Assembly (NCBI GenBank): GCA_003513765.1
Contig: DONT01000011.1
Span: 19,406-83,405, forward strand
Length of the DNA: 64,000 bases
Direction: 5' to 3'
Source of the DNA: Jeotgalicoccus sp.
GTDB lineage: Bacteria > Bacillota > Bacilli > Staphylococcales > Salinicoccaceae
The translations under genes were made by a program, and so were the position numbers. Below, in pieces: positions 58,295 through 64,000 of this stretch. The notes below the pieces were generated by a model. The model was given only the letters and a program-made list of their open reading frames with translations. It had not been told where the DNA came from and made no database searches. The first letter of the stretch is position 1. Each line of letters starts with the position of its first letter.

Positions 58295-59329
58295 TTAAGC
58301 TATAACGATATCGTTAATTTGTTTACCTTCGATTTCAAGAAGCATTTTAATCGTGTCCATTAATTCTTTGAACTCTGCAGGTGTCAGACACTGCTGACCA
58401 TCACTCCATGCATTCTCAGGATCTTCGTGAACTTCAATCTGCAGACCGTTTGCTCCGGCCATTACTGCAGCTTTAGCCATTGAAGGAATCAGGTATCTTA
58501 CACCTGCTGCGTGTGACGGGTCTACGATGATCGGTAAATGAGATTCTTTTTGTACCACGGGAACTGCCTGGATATCCAATGTATTGCGTGTTGCTGTTTC
58601 GAAAGTACGGATACCGCGCTCTACAAGAACAACGTTATTATTGCCGCCGGCCATAATGTACTCAGCAGACATTAACCATTCCTGAATCGTTGCAGACATT
58701 CCGCGTTTTAAGTAAACCGGTTTGTTTGTCTGGCCAAGTGCTTTTAGTAAATCGAAGTTCTGCATGTTGCGTGCTCCGATTTGAATAACGTCAACCATGT
58801 CGACGAATGTATCTAAATGGTCTGTGCCCATCAATTCAGAAACGATTGGCAGACCTGTTTCTTTTTTCGCTTCATTTAAAATTTTAAGTCCTTCAACACC
58901 AAGCCCCTGGAAGCTGTATGGTGAAGTACGAGGCTTGAATGCTCCGCCGCGGAGTGAGTTCGCACCCGCATCTTTTAATTTAATTGCTAATTCAACTGTA
59001 CTGTCTAAATCTTCAACAGAACAAGGTCCTGCGCAGACCATGAAGTTTTCAGCGCCGACTTTAACACCGTTGCCGATATCAATAACACTGTCATCTTCCT
59101 GGAAACTTCTGTTCGCTTTCTTATATGGCTTTTGAATTCTGTACACCCCGTCTACGATACTGTATTTTTTGAAATCATTTTCGGAGACTTTTGATGTATC
59201 GCCGATCAGGCCGATTATTGTACGTCTTTCACCATCCGAACGGTGAACCCTGAAACCTGCTTCCTCAATGTTTGAAACCAGTGTCTGAATATTACCTTCC
59301 GTTGCATCGCGCTTTACATGAATAATCAT
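58295..59329 (-). CDS. aroF: 3-deoxy-7-phosphoheptulonate (DAHP) synthase, type I-beta
   Basis: 344 residues. Residues 1-~70 (MIIHVKRDATEGNIQTLVSN ... TIIGLIGDTS) form a ferredoxin-like regulatory domain and the rest the TIM barrel: VCAGPCSVED with the metal Cys, RGGAFKPRTSPYSFQGLG, QIGARNMQNFDLL, LKRGMSATIQEWL, ERGIRTFET and IVDPSHAAGVR. It joins PEP and erythrose 4-phosphate, the entry to aromatic synthesis. The ferredoxin-like domain, as in Thermotoga, suggests feedback by Tyr/Phe. Expression is predicted to be controlled by the leader-peptide attenuator upstream. Confidence 0.96.
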   Translation of the reverse strand: MIIHVKRDATEGNIQTLVSNIEEAGFRVHRSDGERRTIIGLIGDTSKVSENDFKKYSIVDGVYRIQKPYKKANRSFQEDDSVIDIGNGVKVGAENFMVCAGPCSVEDLDSTVELAIKLKDAGANSLRGGAFKPRTSPYSFQGLGVEGLKILNEAKKETGLPIVSELMGTDHLDTFVDMVDVIQIGARNMQNFDLLKALGQTNKPVYLKRGMSATIQEWLMSAEYIMAGGNNNVVLVERGIRTFETATRNTLDIQAVPVVQKESHLPIIVDPSHAAGVRYLIPSMAKAAVMAGANGLQIEVHEDPENAWSDGQQCLTPAEFKELMDTIKMLLEIEGKQINDIVIA

Positions 59330-59352
59330 ATTTAACAGCCTCCTAATTTTTT

Positions 59353-59395
59353 AAAAAATAAAACTGCCACTTAACTTTAAATAGTAAGTGGCAGT
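59353..59395 (-). terminator. attenuator terminator in the aroF leader
   Basis: On the minus strand ACTGCCACTTA, 11-base loop, TAAGTGGCAGT (11 bp, perfect), followed by TTTATTTTTT, 24 bases before the aroF start. It lies inside the transcribed leader, not at the end of a gene, so it acts as an attenuator. Confidence 0.88.
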
Positions 59396-59536
59396 GAGTA
59401 TAGAAAAAATATGTAGAAGTCCCGACTCCCAGCCACTTATTTAAAGTAAATGGCTAGACATTACAAAATCTTCAGCCATCATTGATACAAACAGTTTGTT
59501 TTACGTTTGTACGAATGATGTGTACAAACGGTATCA
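59385..59536 (-). promoter_or_regulatory. mutually exclusive RNA helices of the aroF attenuator
   Basis: Downstream of the leader peptide stop, in order on the minus strand: CGTTTGTAC can pair with GTACAAACG (9 bp); GTACAAAC can instead pair with GTTTGTAT further on; AGCCATTTA pairs with TAAGTGGCT (59431-59455, with one G-U pair that exists only in the minus-strand RNA); and TAAGTGGC of that hairpin can instead pair with GCCACTTA, the 5' arm of the terminator (8 bp, extended by TTTAAA/TTTAAA). This last pairing is a classic antiterminator. Confidence 0.75.
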
Positions 59537-59590
59537 AAAATAGCTAAAGTAAAGACGGTTATTCAGTTGTGAAATTGTATGGGTTAACAT
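59534..59590 (-). CDS. aroF leader peptide
   Basis: 18 codons, MLTHTISQLNNRLYFSYF, ending in two Tyr and two Phe among the last five residues. AAAGGAG lies nine bases before the ATG, and the ORF begins ~28 bases after the predicted transcription start. The aromatic codons lie just in front of the alternating hairpins. This matches leader peptides that sense tyrosine and phenylalanine supply by ribosome stalling. Confidence 0.82.
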   Translation of the reverse strand: MLTHTISQLNNRLYFSYF

Positions 59591-59624
59591 GAGTAACCGC
59601 TCCTTTGTAATGTATTTGTTTGTA

Positions 59625-59653
59625 ATTATAGGCCGGGCATTTTGCTTTGTCAA
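59625..59653 (-). promoter_or_regulatory. aroF promoter
   Basis: TTGACA, 17 bases, TATAAT: perfect sigma-A consensus on the minus strand, about 300 bases before aroF. Confidence 0.93.
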
Positions 59654-59719
59654 TGAATTTATTAGAATTAATTAAATGTTTACATAATTTAGTTAATTAA
59701 TGTATATTCATTCTTATAG

Positions 59720-59725
59720 TATAAT
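59720..59725 (+). promoter_or_regulatory. candidate tyrA -10 element
   Basis: TATAAT 26 bases before the tyrA start; the -35 region (TTAATG) is weak. The leader is too short for attenuation. Confidence 0.45.
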
Positions 59726-59751
59726 TGTAAAAATACGGAGGCTTTCAATAT

Positions 59752-60603
59752 ATGAATATAGCAATAATCGGTTTAGGAAATATCGGAGGATCGTTTGCCC
59801 TTGCTATTAAAGAAAATATCCCCGACGCCAATACATATGCAATCGATATCGATGCTGAAGTGCTTGAAAGAGCAAAAGAACAGCATATTATTAAAGACGG
59901 CTCACGAGATTTTAAAGACATTATTCCCAATGCCGATTTAATTATTTTCGCAGTTTATCCAAAACTGCTCGTACAATTAGTAAAAGATTATGCGCCTTAT
60001 TTAAAAGAAGGGTGCATAATTACTGATGTAACCGGTGTGAAAACATCGCTTATCGGTGATGTTGAACCGCTGCTGCCGGAACATGCCGATTTCGTTTTCG
60101 GCCACCCGATGGCCGGACGTGAAAATCGCGGTCTCGAATTCAGCAGCAGAGAAGTGTTTATCGATGCGAACTATTTAATCACACCGACACCAAGAAATAA
60201 AGAAGAAAATATCGAGTTCCTGAAAAATTTCGTGAAGACATTGGAATTCGGCAGTATTTCGGTTATTTCACCCGACTTCCACGATGAAGTCATCGGATTC
60301 ACGAGTCAGCTGGCACATGTTATCGCGATTTCACTGATCAACAGTGATGACGATGCACGCAACACTAAAAAATATACAGGTGACAGCTACCGGGATTTAA
60401 CGCGCATTACGAATATTAATGAAAAACTGTGGCCTGAATTATTTATGATGAATAAAGATCACCTCGTGAAACACATCGATAACTTCCAGATACAGCTCGA
60501 TAAACTGAATGCCGCAATACAAAGCGACGACGTGGAGACGATGGAAGAAATGATGCTCGAGAGCACGAAACGCTATAAAGATTTACATGATATAGAAGAT
60601 TAA
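59752..60603 (+). CDS. tyrA: prephenate dehydrogenase
   Basis: 283 residues. The NAD-binding start is IAIIGLGNIGGSFALAI; ITDVTGVKTSLI, VFGHPMAGRENRGLEFSS (catalytic His) and FTSQLAHVIAISLIN follow. It oxidises prephenate to 4-hydroxyphenylpyruvate in tyrosine synthesis. The protein stops at ~283 residues and lacks the C-terminal ACT domain of the longer (~360) Bacillus and S. aureus enzymes, so direct feedback by tyrosine through that domain is not possible. It is divergent from aroF-aroQ, which supplies its substrate. CGGAGG precedes the ATG. Confidence 0.95.
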   Translation: MNIAIIGLGNIGGSFALAIKENIPDANTYAIDIDAEVLERAKEQHIIKDGSRDFKDIIPNADLIIFAVYPKLLVQLVKDYAPYLKEGCIITDVTGVKTSLIGDVEPLLPEHADFVFGHPMAGRENRGLEFSSREVFIDANYLITPTPRNKEENIEFLKNFVKTLEFGSISVISPDFHDEVIGFTSQLAHVIAISLINSDDDARNTKKYTGDSYRDLTRITNINEKLWPELFMMNKDHLVKHIDNFQIQLDKLNAAIQSDDVETMEEMMLESTKRYKDLHDIED

Positions 60604-60616
60604 ATATGATACAGCG

Positions 60617-60645
60617 CCGAATCCTTTTAGGGTTCGGGTTTTTTT
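60617..60645 (+). terminator. intrinsic terminator of tyrA
   Basis: CCGAATCC / GGGTTCGG with one G-T pair, loop TTTTA, T-run. Confidence 0.88.
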
Positions 60646-60653
60646 GATGATAA

Positions 60654-60710
60654 TGCGGAGTTCTCGGGAATGAGACCCGCTCATTGCGGAGTAAAGCACC
60701 CGCACTCCCT
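60654..60710. repeat. single structured repeat element related to the 41-bp array
   Basis: Contains TGCGGAGT twice (60654-60661, 60685-60692), the perfect inverted repeat AATGAG-ACCCG-CTCATT (60669-60685) and GGAGT/ACTCC pairing (60688-60708). ATGAGACCCGCTCA matches ATGACACCCGCTCA of the tandem repeats at 6.5 kb in 13 of 14 positions. Confidence 0.6.
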
Positions 60711-60722
60711 GTTTTCTCCAGC

Positions 60723-60754
60723 AAAAAAGCAGAACCGTCACAGCGGTTCTGCTT
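60723..60754 (-). terminator. intrinsic terminator of guaC
   Basis: AAGCAGAACCG / CGGTTCTGCTT, 6-base loop, six T on the minus strand. Confidence 0.92.
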
Positions 60755-60764
60755 CATCTATCTA

Positions 60765-61748
60765 TTAATATACTTTATCGCCATTGAAGATTGAGTTCTT
60801 AACAACTACGTAATCCACTGTACGGATTGCATCCAGTTCATTGCCTCCGGCATATGAAATAGATGACTGAAGATCCTGCTGCATTTCAGTAAGTGTTCCG
60901 GCTAAAGGCCCTTTGTATTCTACATACATTTTTTTGCCCTCAACGTTCTTGTGCTCACCTTTTTGGAATTCCGAAGCTGAACCAAAGTATTCTTTATACT
61001 TCTTGCCATCTTCTTCATAAACTGTACCAGGTGATTCTTCGTGTCCTGCAAATAGTGAACCGATCATCACCATAGATGCACCGAATCTTACAGATTTAGC
61101 AATATCTCCGTGTGTACGGATTCCGCCGTCTGCGATAATCGGCTTAGATGCTGCTTTTGCACATAAACGAAGTGCAGCAAGCTGCCATCCGCCTGTACCG
61201 AATCCTGTTTTAATTTTCGTAATACAAACTTTACCTGGACCGATTCCTACTTTGGTAGCATCCGCACCGGCATGTTCCAGTTCTCTTACCGCTTCGGGTG
61301 TACCTACGTTACCTGCAATTAAAAATGTTTCAGGTATATGCTTTTTAATATGTTTAATCATATCCATTACTCCGTCTGAATGGCCGTGAGCAATATCGAT
61401 TGTTATATAATCAGGTATTAAGTTCTGTTCTTTTAAGCTGAGTATGAAATCATATTCTTCCGGCTTAATTCCAACACTTATAGAAGAGATAAGATTTCTG
61501 TCTCTCATTTTATTAATAAATTTACTGCGTGTTTCAGGGTTGAAACGGTGCATTATATAGAAATATCCATTTTCAGCTAAATACTCAGCAATCTTCTCGT
61601 CAATAATTGTCTGCATGTTCGCAGGTACTACAGGCAGTTTGAATGTGTGTTCACCAAATTCTATTGAAGCATCACATTCTGAACGACTATCCACAATACA
61701 TTTGTTCGGAATTAACTGTATATCCTCATAATCAAAAACACTATCCAT
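60765..61748 (-). CDS. guaC: GMP reductase
   Basis: 327 residues from MDSVFDYEDIQLIPNKCIVD. The TIM-barrel blocks IDIAHGHSDGVMDMIKHIKK, AGNVGTPEAVRELEHAGADA and the catalytic Cys in VGIGPGKVCITK are present, with IIADGGIRTHGDIAKSVRFG after it. There is no CBS domain, and the length and the KCIVDSRSECD segment separate it from IMP dehydrogenase (type 2 GMP reductase). It converts GMP to IMP in purine salvage. GAGGAG before the ATG fixes the start. It has its own consensus promoter and no purine riboswitch is visible in the ~60-base leader. Confidence 0.95.
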   Translation of the reverse strand: MDSVFDYEDIQLIPNKCIVDSRSECDASIEFGEHTFKLPVVPANMQTIIDEKIAEYLAENGYFYIMHRFNPETRSKFINKMRDRNLISSISVGIKPEEYDFILSLKEQNLIPDYITIDIAHGHSDGVMDMIKHIKKHIPETFLIAGNVGTPEAVRELEHAGADATKVGIGPGKVCITKIKTGFGTGGWQLAALRLCAKAASKPIIADGGIRTHGDIAKSVRFGASMVMIGSLFAGHEESPGTVYEEDGKKYKEYFGSASEFQKGEHKNVEGKKMYVEYKGPLAGTLTEMQQDLQSSISYAGGNELDAIRTVDYVVVKNSIFNGDKVY

Positions 61749-61811
61749 GATAAAAACTCCTCTAATCCGTATATTATTTAACTGATGTTTCAATCTCGTT
61801 CGCCAATAGGG

Positions 61812-61840
61812 ATTATAGTGGTTTTATTTTCCCGTGTCAA
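61812..61840 (-). promoter_or_regulatory. guaC promoter
   Basis: TTGACA, 17 bases, TATAAT on the minus strand: perfect sigma-A consensus. Confidence 0.93.
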
Positions 61841-61862
61841 TAAATCTGTTGAAAATAAAAAA

Positions 61863-61884
61863 GAATCGAAATAAATTTCGATTC
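61863..61884 (-). terminator. terminator of the RacA-like gene
   Basis: GAATCGAAAT / ATTTCGATTC, 2-4 base loop, then TTTTTT on the minus strand; the stem abuts the stop codon. Confidence 0.82.
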
Positions 61885-62696
61885 TAGCCTTTAAACATGC
61901 TTGCCAGTTTTCCGAAGAAACCTTTTTTCGGTTCTTCAATCTGCTGTTTTGCAGTTTCGTCATTATTCAGTTCTTCTGAAGATACTGATACAGCCTCTTC
62001 AACTTTCTCTTCCTGTGTACTCAAGTCGATTGTTCCTGTATTTTCTTCTTTTTGTTCAACTGCCTCCAAAGCTTCATCCTGATTTTCAAGAGTTTCTGCT
62101 GCAGGTTCTTCAACTGATTCTTCAGCTGGTGCTTCTACTGTAATTTCTTCAACTGATGTTTCTGGAGTTATAGCTTCTTCAGTTTCTCCGATTTCTTCTT
62201 CTACCGGTTCAGTTTGATAAGTTTCTTCAGCTAAAAAACTTTCAACCTTTTCATCTGGACTATATTCCAGTGCCTTAAGATCATATTCTTCAAGTCTGTG
62301 TACGAGTGTACTAATATTTGATTTCAGTTCTTTGTTTTCATTTTGAATTTCATCAAGTTTTTCAAGAACTAAAGCAAGTAATCTTGAAACGTCATTATCC
62401 GACATTTTCGATACCTGGTTTTCGTTTGGTGTTTCTTCAAAGTCATCCATATTTTCGATGATTTCATCTGCTGCAGAATCCAGTGTATTTCCGGGAGACT
62501 TCGCAATTTTAATCATTTTCTGTAAGACGTTTACGTCTTTTTTAGAAAATAATCTTCTATTGTGTTCATCTTTTGCAACTTCATAATTTCTGTCTTCAAG
62601 TAATCTAACGTATTTTCTAACGTTCTGATCAGACAGTTCCACCATATCCGTTACTTGAGCTGTTGTATAGTATATAACGTTCTGTGACTGACTCAC
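61884..62696 (-). CDS. MerR-type HTH protein with coiled coil and C-terminal amphipathic helix (RacA-like layout)
   Basis: 270 residues in four parts: an N-terminal MerR-like helix-turn-helix (~1-70: YYTTAQVTDMVELSDQNVRK, NRRLFSKKDVNVLQKM), a short coiled coil (~105-135: LLALVLEKLDEIQNENKELK), a long Glu/Val/Ala-rich acidic linker (~145-250) and a C-terminal KKGFFGKLASMFKG that could form an amphipathic membrane-binding or protein-binding helix. This resembles the layout of B. subtilis RacA, which links DNA to the cell pole, but I cannot show homology. A GTG start is used because GGAG lies eight bases upstream. Single-gene unit between guaC and metI. Confidence 0.7.
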   Translation of the reverse strand: MSQSQNVIYYTTAQVTDMVELSDQNVRKYVRLLEDRNYEVAKDEHNRRLFSKKDVNVLQKMIKIAKSPGNTLDSAADEIIENMDDFEETPNENQVSKMSDNDVSRLLALVLEKLDEIQNENKELKSNISTLVHRLEEYDLKALEYSPDEKVESFLAEETYQTEPVEEEIGETEEAITPETSVEEITVEAPAEESVEEPAAETLENQDEALEAVEQKEENTGTIDLSTQEEKVEEAVSVSSEELNNDETAKQQIEEPKKGFFGKLASMFKG

Positions 62697-62819
62697 TCGT
62701 ATCACTCCTGTAATTTAATTACCCTAATTATAACGCTTATCGTTACTTTTATCTACCACTTTCTCACCCGATGTAATGTCGTTATTATTTTTAAGTTTTC
62801 TAAATATTCTAGTAAGTTA

Positions 62820-62848
62820 TTGACTTGTACCGGCTTAGTTTATATATT
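62820..62848 (+). promoter_or_regulatory. metI promoter
   Basis: TTGACT, 17 bases, TATATT, ~45 bases before the start codon. No T-box or SAM riboswitch elements are visible between it and metI. Confidence 0.7.
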
Positions 62849-62893
62849 TAACATATCTTTCATAAAATACATATAAGAAAAGGATGGTAAATA

Positions 62894-63982
62894 TTGGACA
62901 CTAAATTATCACAGATTTCATTAAAACCTGACCATACAGGTGCAACAACCAGCCCTATATATTTATCAACTGCATTCAAACACGACGGAGTCGGACAATC
63001 TACAGGCTTCGATTATACACGTACTAAAAACCCGACACGTTCTCAATTCGAAGAAGCGTTCGCAGAATTAGAAGGCGGTACACATTCATTCGCAACGTCA
63101 AGCGGGATGGCATCTGTTCAGCTGTGCTGCAACTTATTTAACAGCGGCGATGAAGTGCTTGTCAGCTTTGATTTATACGGCGGTACATATCGTATCTTTG
63201 ATTTTTACGAGAAAAAATATAATATCAAATTCCACTATGCAGATTTCAATAACCATGAAGAATTAGCGTCTCTTATCAATAATAAAACAAGGGCATTCTT
63301 CATAGAGCCCATTACCAATCCTTCAATGGAAACAACAGACCTGCCTCCTCTGTACAAAATCGCACAGGAACAAAATATTTTAACTATTATCGACAACACA
63401 TTCTTAACGCCTTATTTATCACGCCCTCTGACTGAAGGTGCTGATATTGTTCTTCATTCGGCGACTAAATACATCGGCGGTCATAACGATGTGTTAGCAG
63501 GTGTCGTTACTGTTAAAGATGAAACGCTCGCTGAGTCACTCGGCTTATATCACAATATGATTGGAGCGACATTGTCACCTTTCGACGGTTTCCTGCTGCT
63601 CCGCGGTTTAAAAACGCTGCATATCAGAATGGATCGCCAAATCGAAAATGCCAAAAAGACAGCAGCACATTTTGAAAATCATGAAGCAATCGATAAAGTG
63701 CTCTATGCCGGAACAACAGGCATGCTCAGTCTCCGCTTTAAAAATACACACAGTGTAAACTCATTTCTTGAAAATATTGAGCTCTGTACTTTCGCCGAGA
63801 GTCTCGGCGGCACCGAAACGTTCATTACTTTCCCGTTTACTCAGACTCATGCCGAGATGCCGGACGAAGAGCGCATTAAGCGCGGAATCGATGATTCATT
63901 AATCCGTCTGTCAATTGGCATTGAAAACGCGGATGATATTATTCAGGATATCGAACAGGCTCTCAGTAAATCTTTAAAATAA
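62894..63982 (+). CDS. metI: cystathionine gamma-synthase/O-acetylhomoserine sulfhydrylase (MetI type)
   Basis: 362 residues of the Cys/Met metabolism PLP family. TTSPIYLSTAFKHDG, the Tyr/Arg pair in YTRTKNPTRSQFEEAFAELE, IIDNTFLTPYLSRPLTEGAD and the PLP-binding Lys in LHSATKYIGGHNDVLAGVV are intact. It condenses O-acetylhomoserine with cysteine (or sulfide), matching the acetyl-type MetA at 57 kb. It starts with TTG, since the nearby ATG is out of frame and stops at once; AAGGATGG lies upstream. In staphylococci this is the first gene of the metICFE operon, and the rest would lie beyond the window edge. Confidence 0.92.
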   Translation: MDTKLSQISLKPDHTGATTSPIYLSTAFKHDGVGQSTGFDYTRTKNPTRSQFEEAFAELEGGTHSFATSSGMASVQLCCNLFNSGDEVLVSFDLYGGTYRIFDFYEKKYNIKFHYADFNNHEELASLINNKTRAFFIEPITNPSMETTDLPPLYKIAQEQNILTIIDNTFLTPYLSRPLTEGADIVLHSATKYIGGHNDVLAGVVTVKDETLAESLGLYHNMIGATLSPFDGFLLLRGLKTLHIRMDRQIENAKKTAAHFENHEAIDKVLYAGTTGMLSLRFKNTHSVNSFLENIELCTFAESLGGTETFITFPFTQTHAEMPDEERIKRGIDDSLIRLSIGIENADDIIQDIEQALSKSLK

Positions 63983-64000
63983 AAACAGGCATCGGATTCC

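Noticed and set aside
59340..59660. T-box riboswitch upstream of aroF
   Set aside because: The AGGGTGGNACCGCG element and specifier-loop architecture are missing; the leader-peptide model explains the structure better.
60443..60757. A 104-codon minus-strand open frame covering the tyrA end and the repeat element
   Set aside because: It runs through two terminators and a structured repeat and is antisense to tyrA; no ribosome site.

Overview
The window reads as a chromosomal segment of a low-to-moderate GC member of the Staphylococcaceae. Supporting signs are the uninterrupted S10-spc-alpha ribosomal protein block followed by ecfA1-ecfA2-ecfT-truA-rplM-rpsI, a FemX/FmhB-type peptidoglycan bridge enzyme, a SagB-like glucosaminidase and a staphylococcal-type FdhF/FdhD pair. 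Sequence divergence from Staphylococcus proper (for example in rpoA) makes a relative such as Jeotgalicoccus a reasonable guess, but the genus is inference. No tRNA, rRNA, insertion sequence, prophage or CRISPR array was seen.

Region 1-15.2 kb is a mosaic of small transcription units separated by clear intrinsic terminators: the 3' end of a YhgE/Pip-type membrane protein, CorA, a PucI-like permease with its PucR-type regulator, RidA, a 5 x 41-bp tandem repeat array, a DCC-family oxidoreductase, a DUF421 protein, AEC and NCS2 transporters, a DinB/BstA-like protein, a lipoprotein with an internal duplication, an SDR, a HAD phosphatase and a VOC protein. It ends in two gene remnants (an alpha/beta hydrolase without its N-terminal half and a truncated DUF4385 gene) joined by an apparent deletion.

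Region 15.2-33.8 kb is the minus-strand ribosomal super-operon from rpsJ to rplQ (including secY, adk, infA and rpoA), then ECF transporter genes, truA, rplM and rpsI. rpmJ and rpmD are present as short genes. Strong promoters lie before rpsJ and rplM, each with a long untranslated leader.

Region 33.8-49.6 kb holds PbuG-like and YczE-like membrane proteins, a small SE1832-like protein, an MFS exporter with two small membrane proteins, FemX, a NadR-like bifunctional protein, a class V aminotransferase-SerA serine pair, a HAD phosphatase, a Na/Pi cotransporter, glnA and a sodium:neurotransmitter-type symporter.

Region 49.6-64 kb contains an FdhF-OFA transporter/FdhD module, the glucosaminidase, a YuiF-like antiporter, metA (with Glu111, predicting acetyl-CoA use), the aromatic genes aroF-chorismate mutase (minus) and tyrA (plus), guaC, a RacA-like MerR/coiled-coil protein and metI. 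The most striking observation is in front of aroF: a consensus promoter, an 18-codon leader peptide ending RLYFSYF, a chain of mutually exclusive RNA hairpins and an intrinsic terminator. This is the architecture of ribosome-mediated transcription attenuation responding to tyrosine/phenylalanine, which is unusual in Firmicutes.
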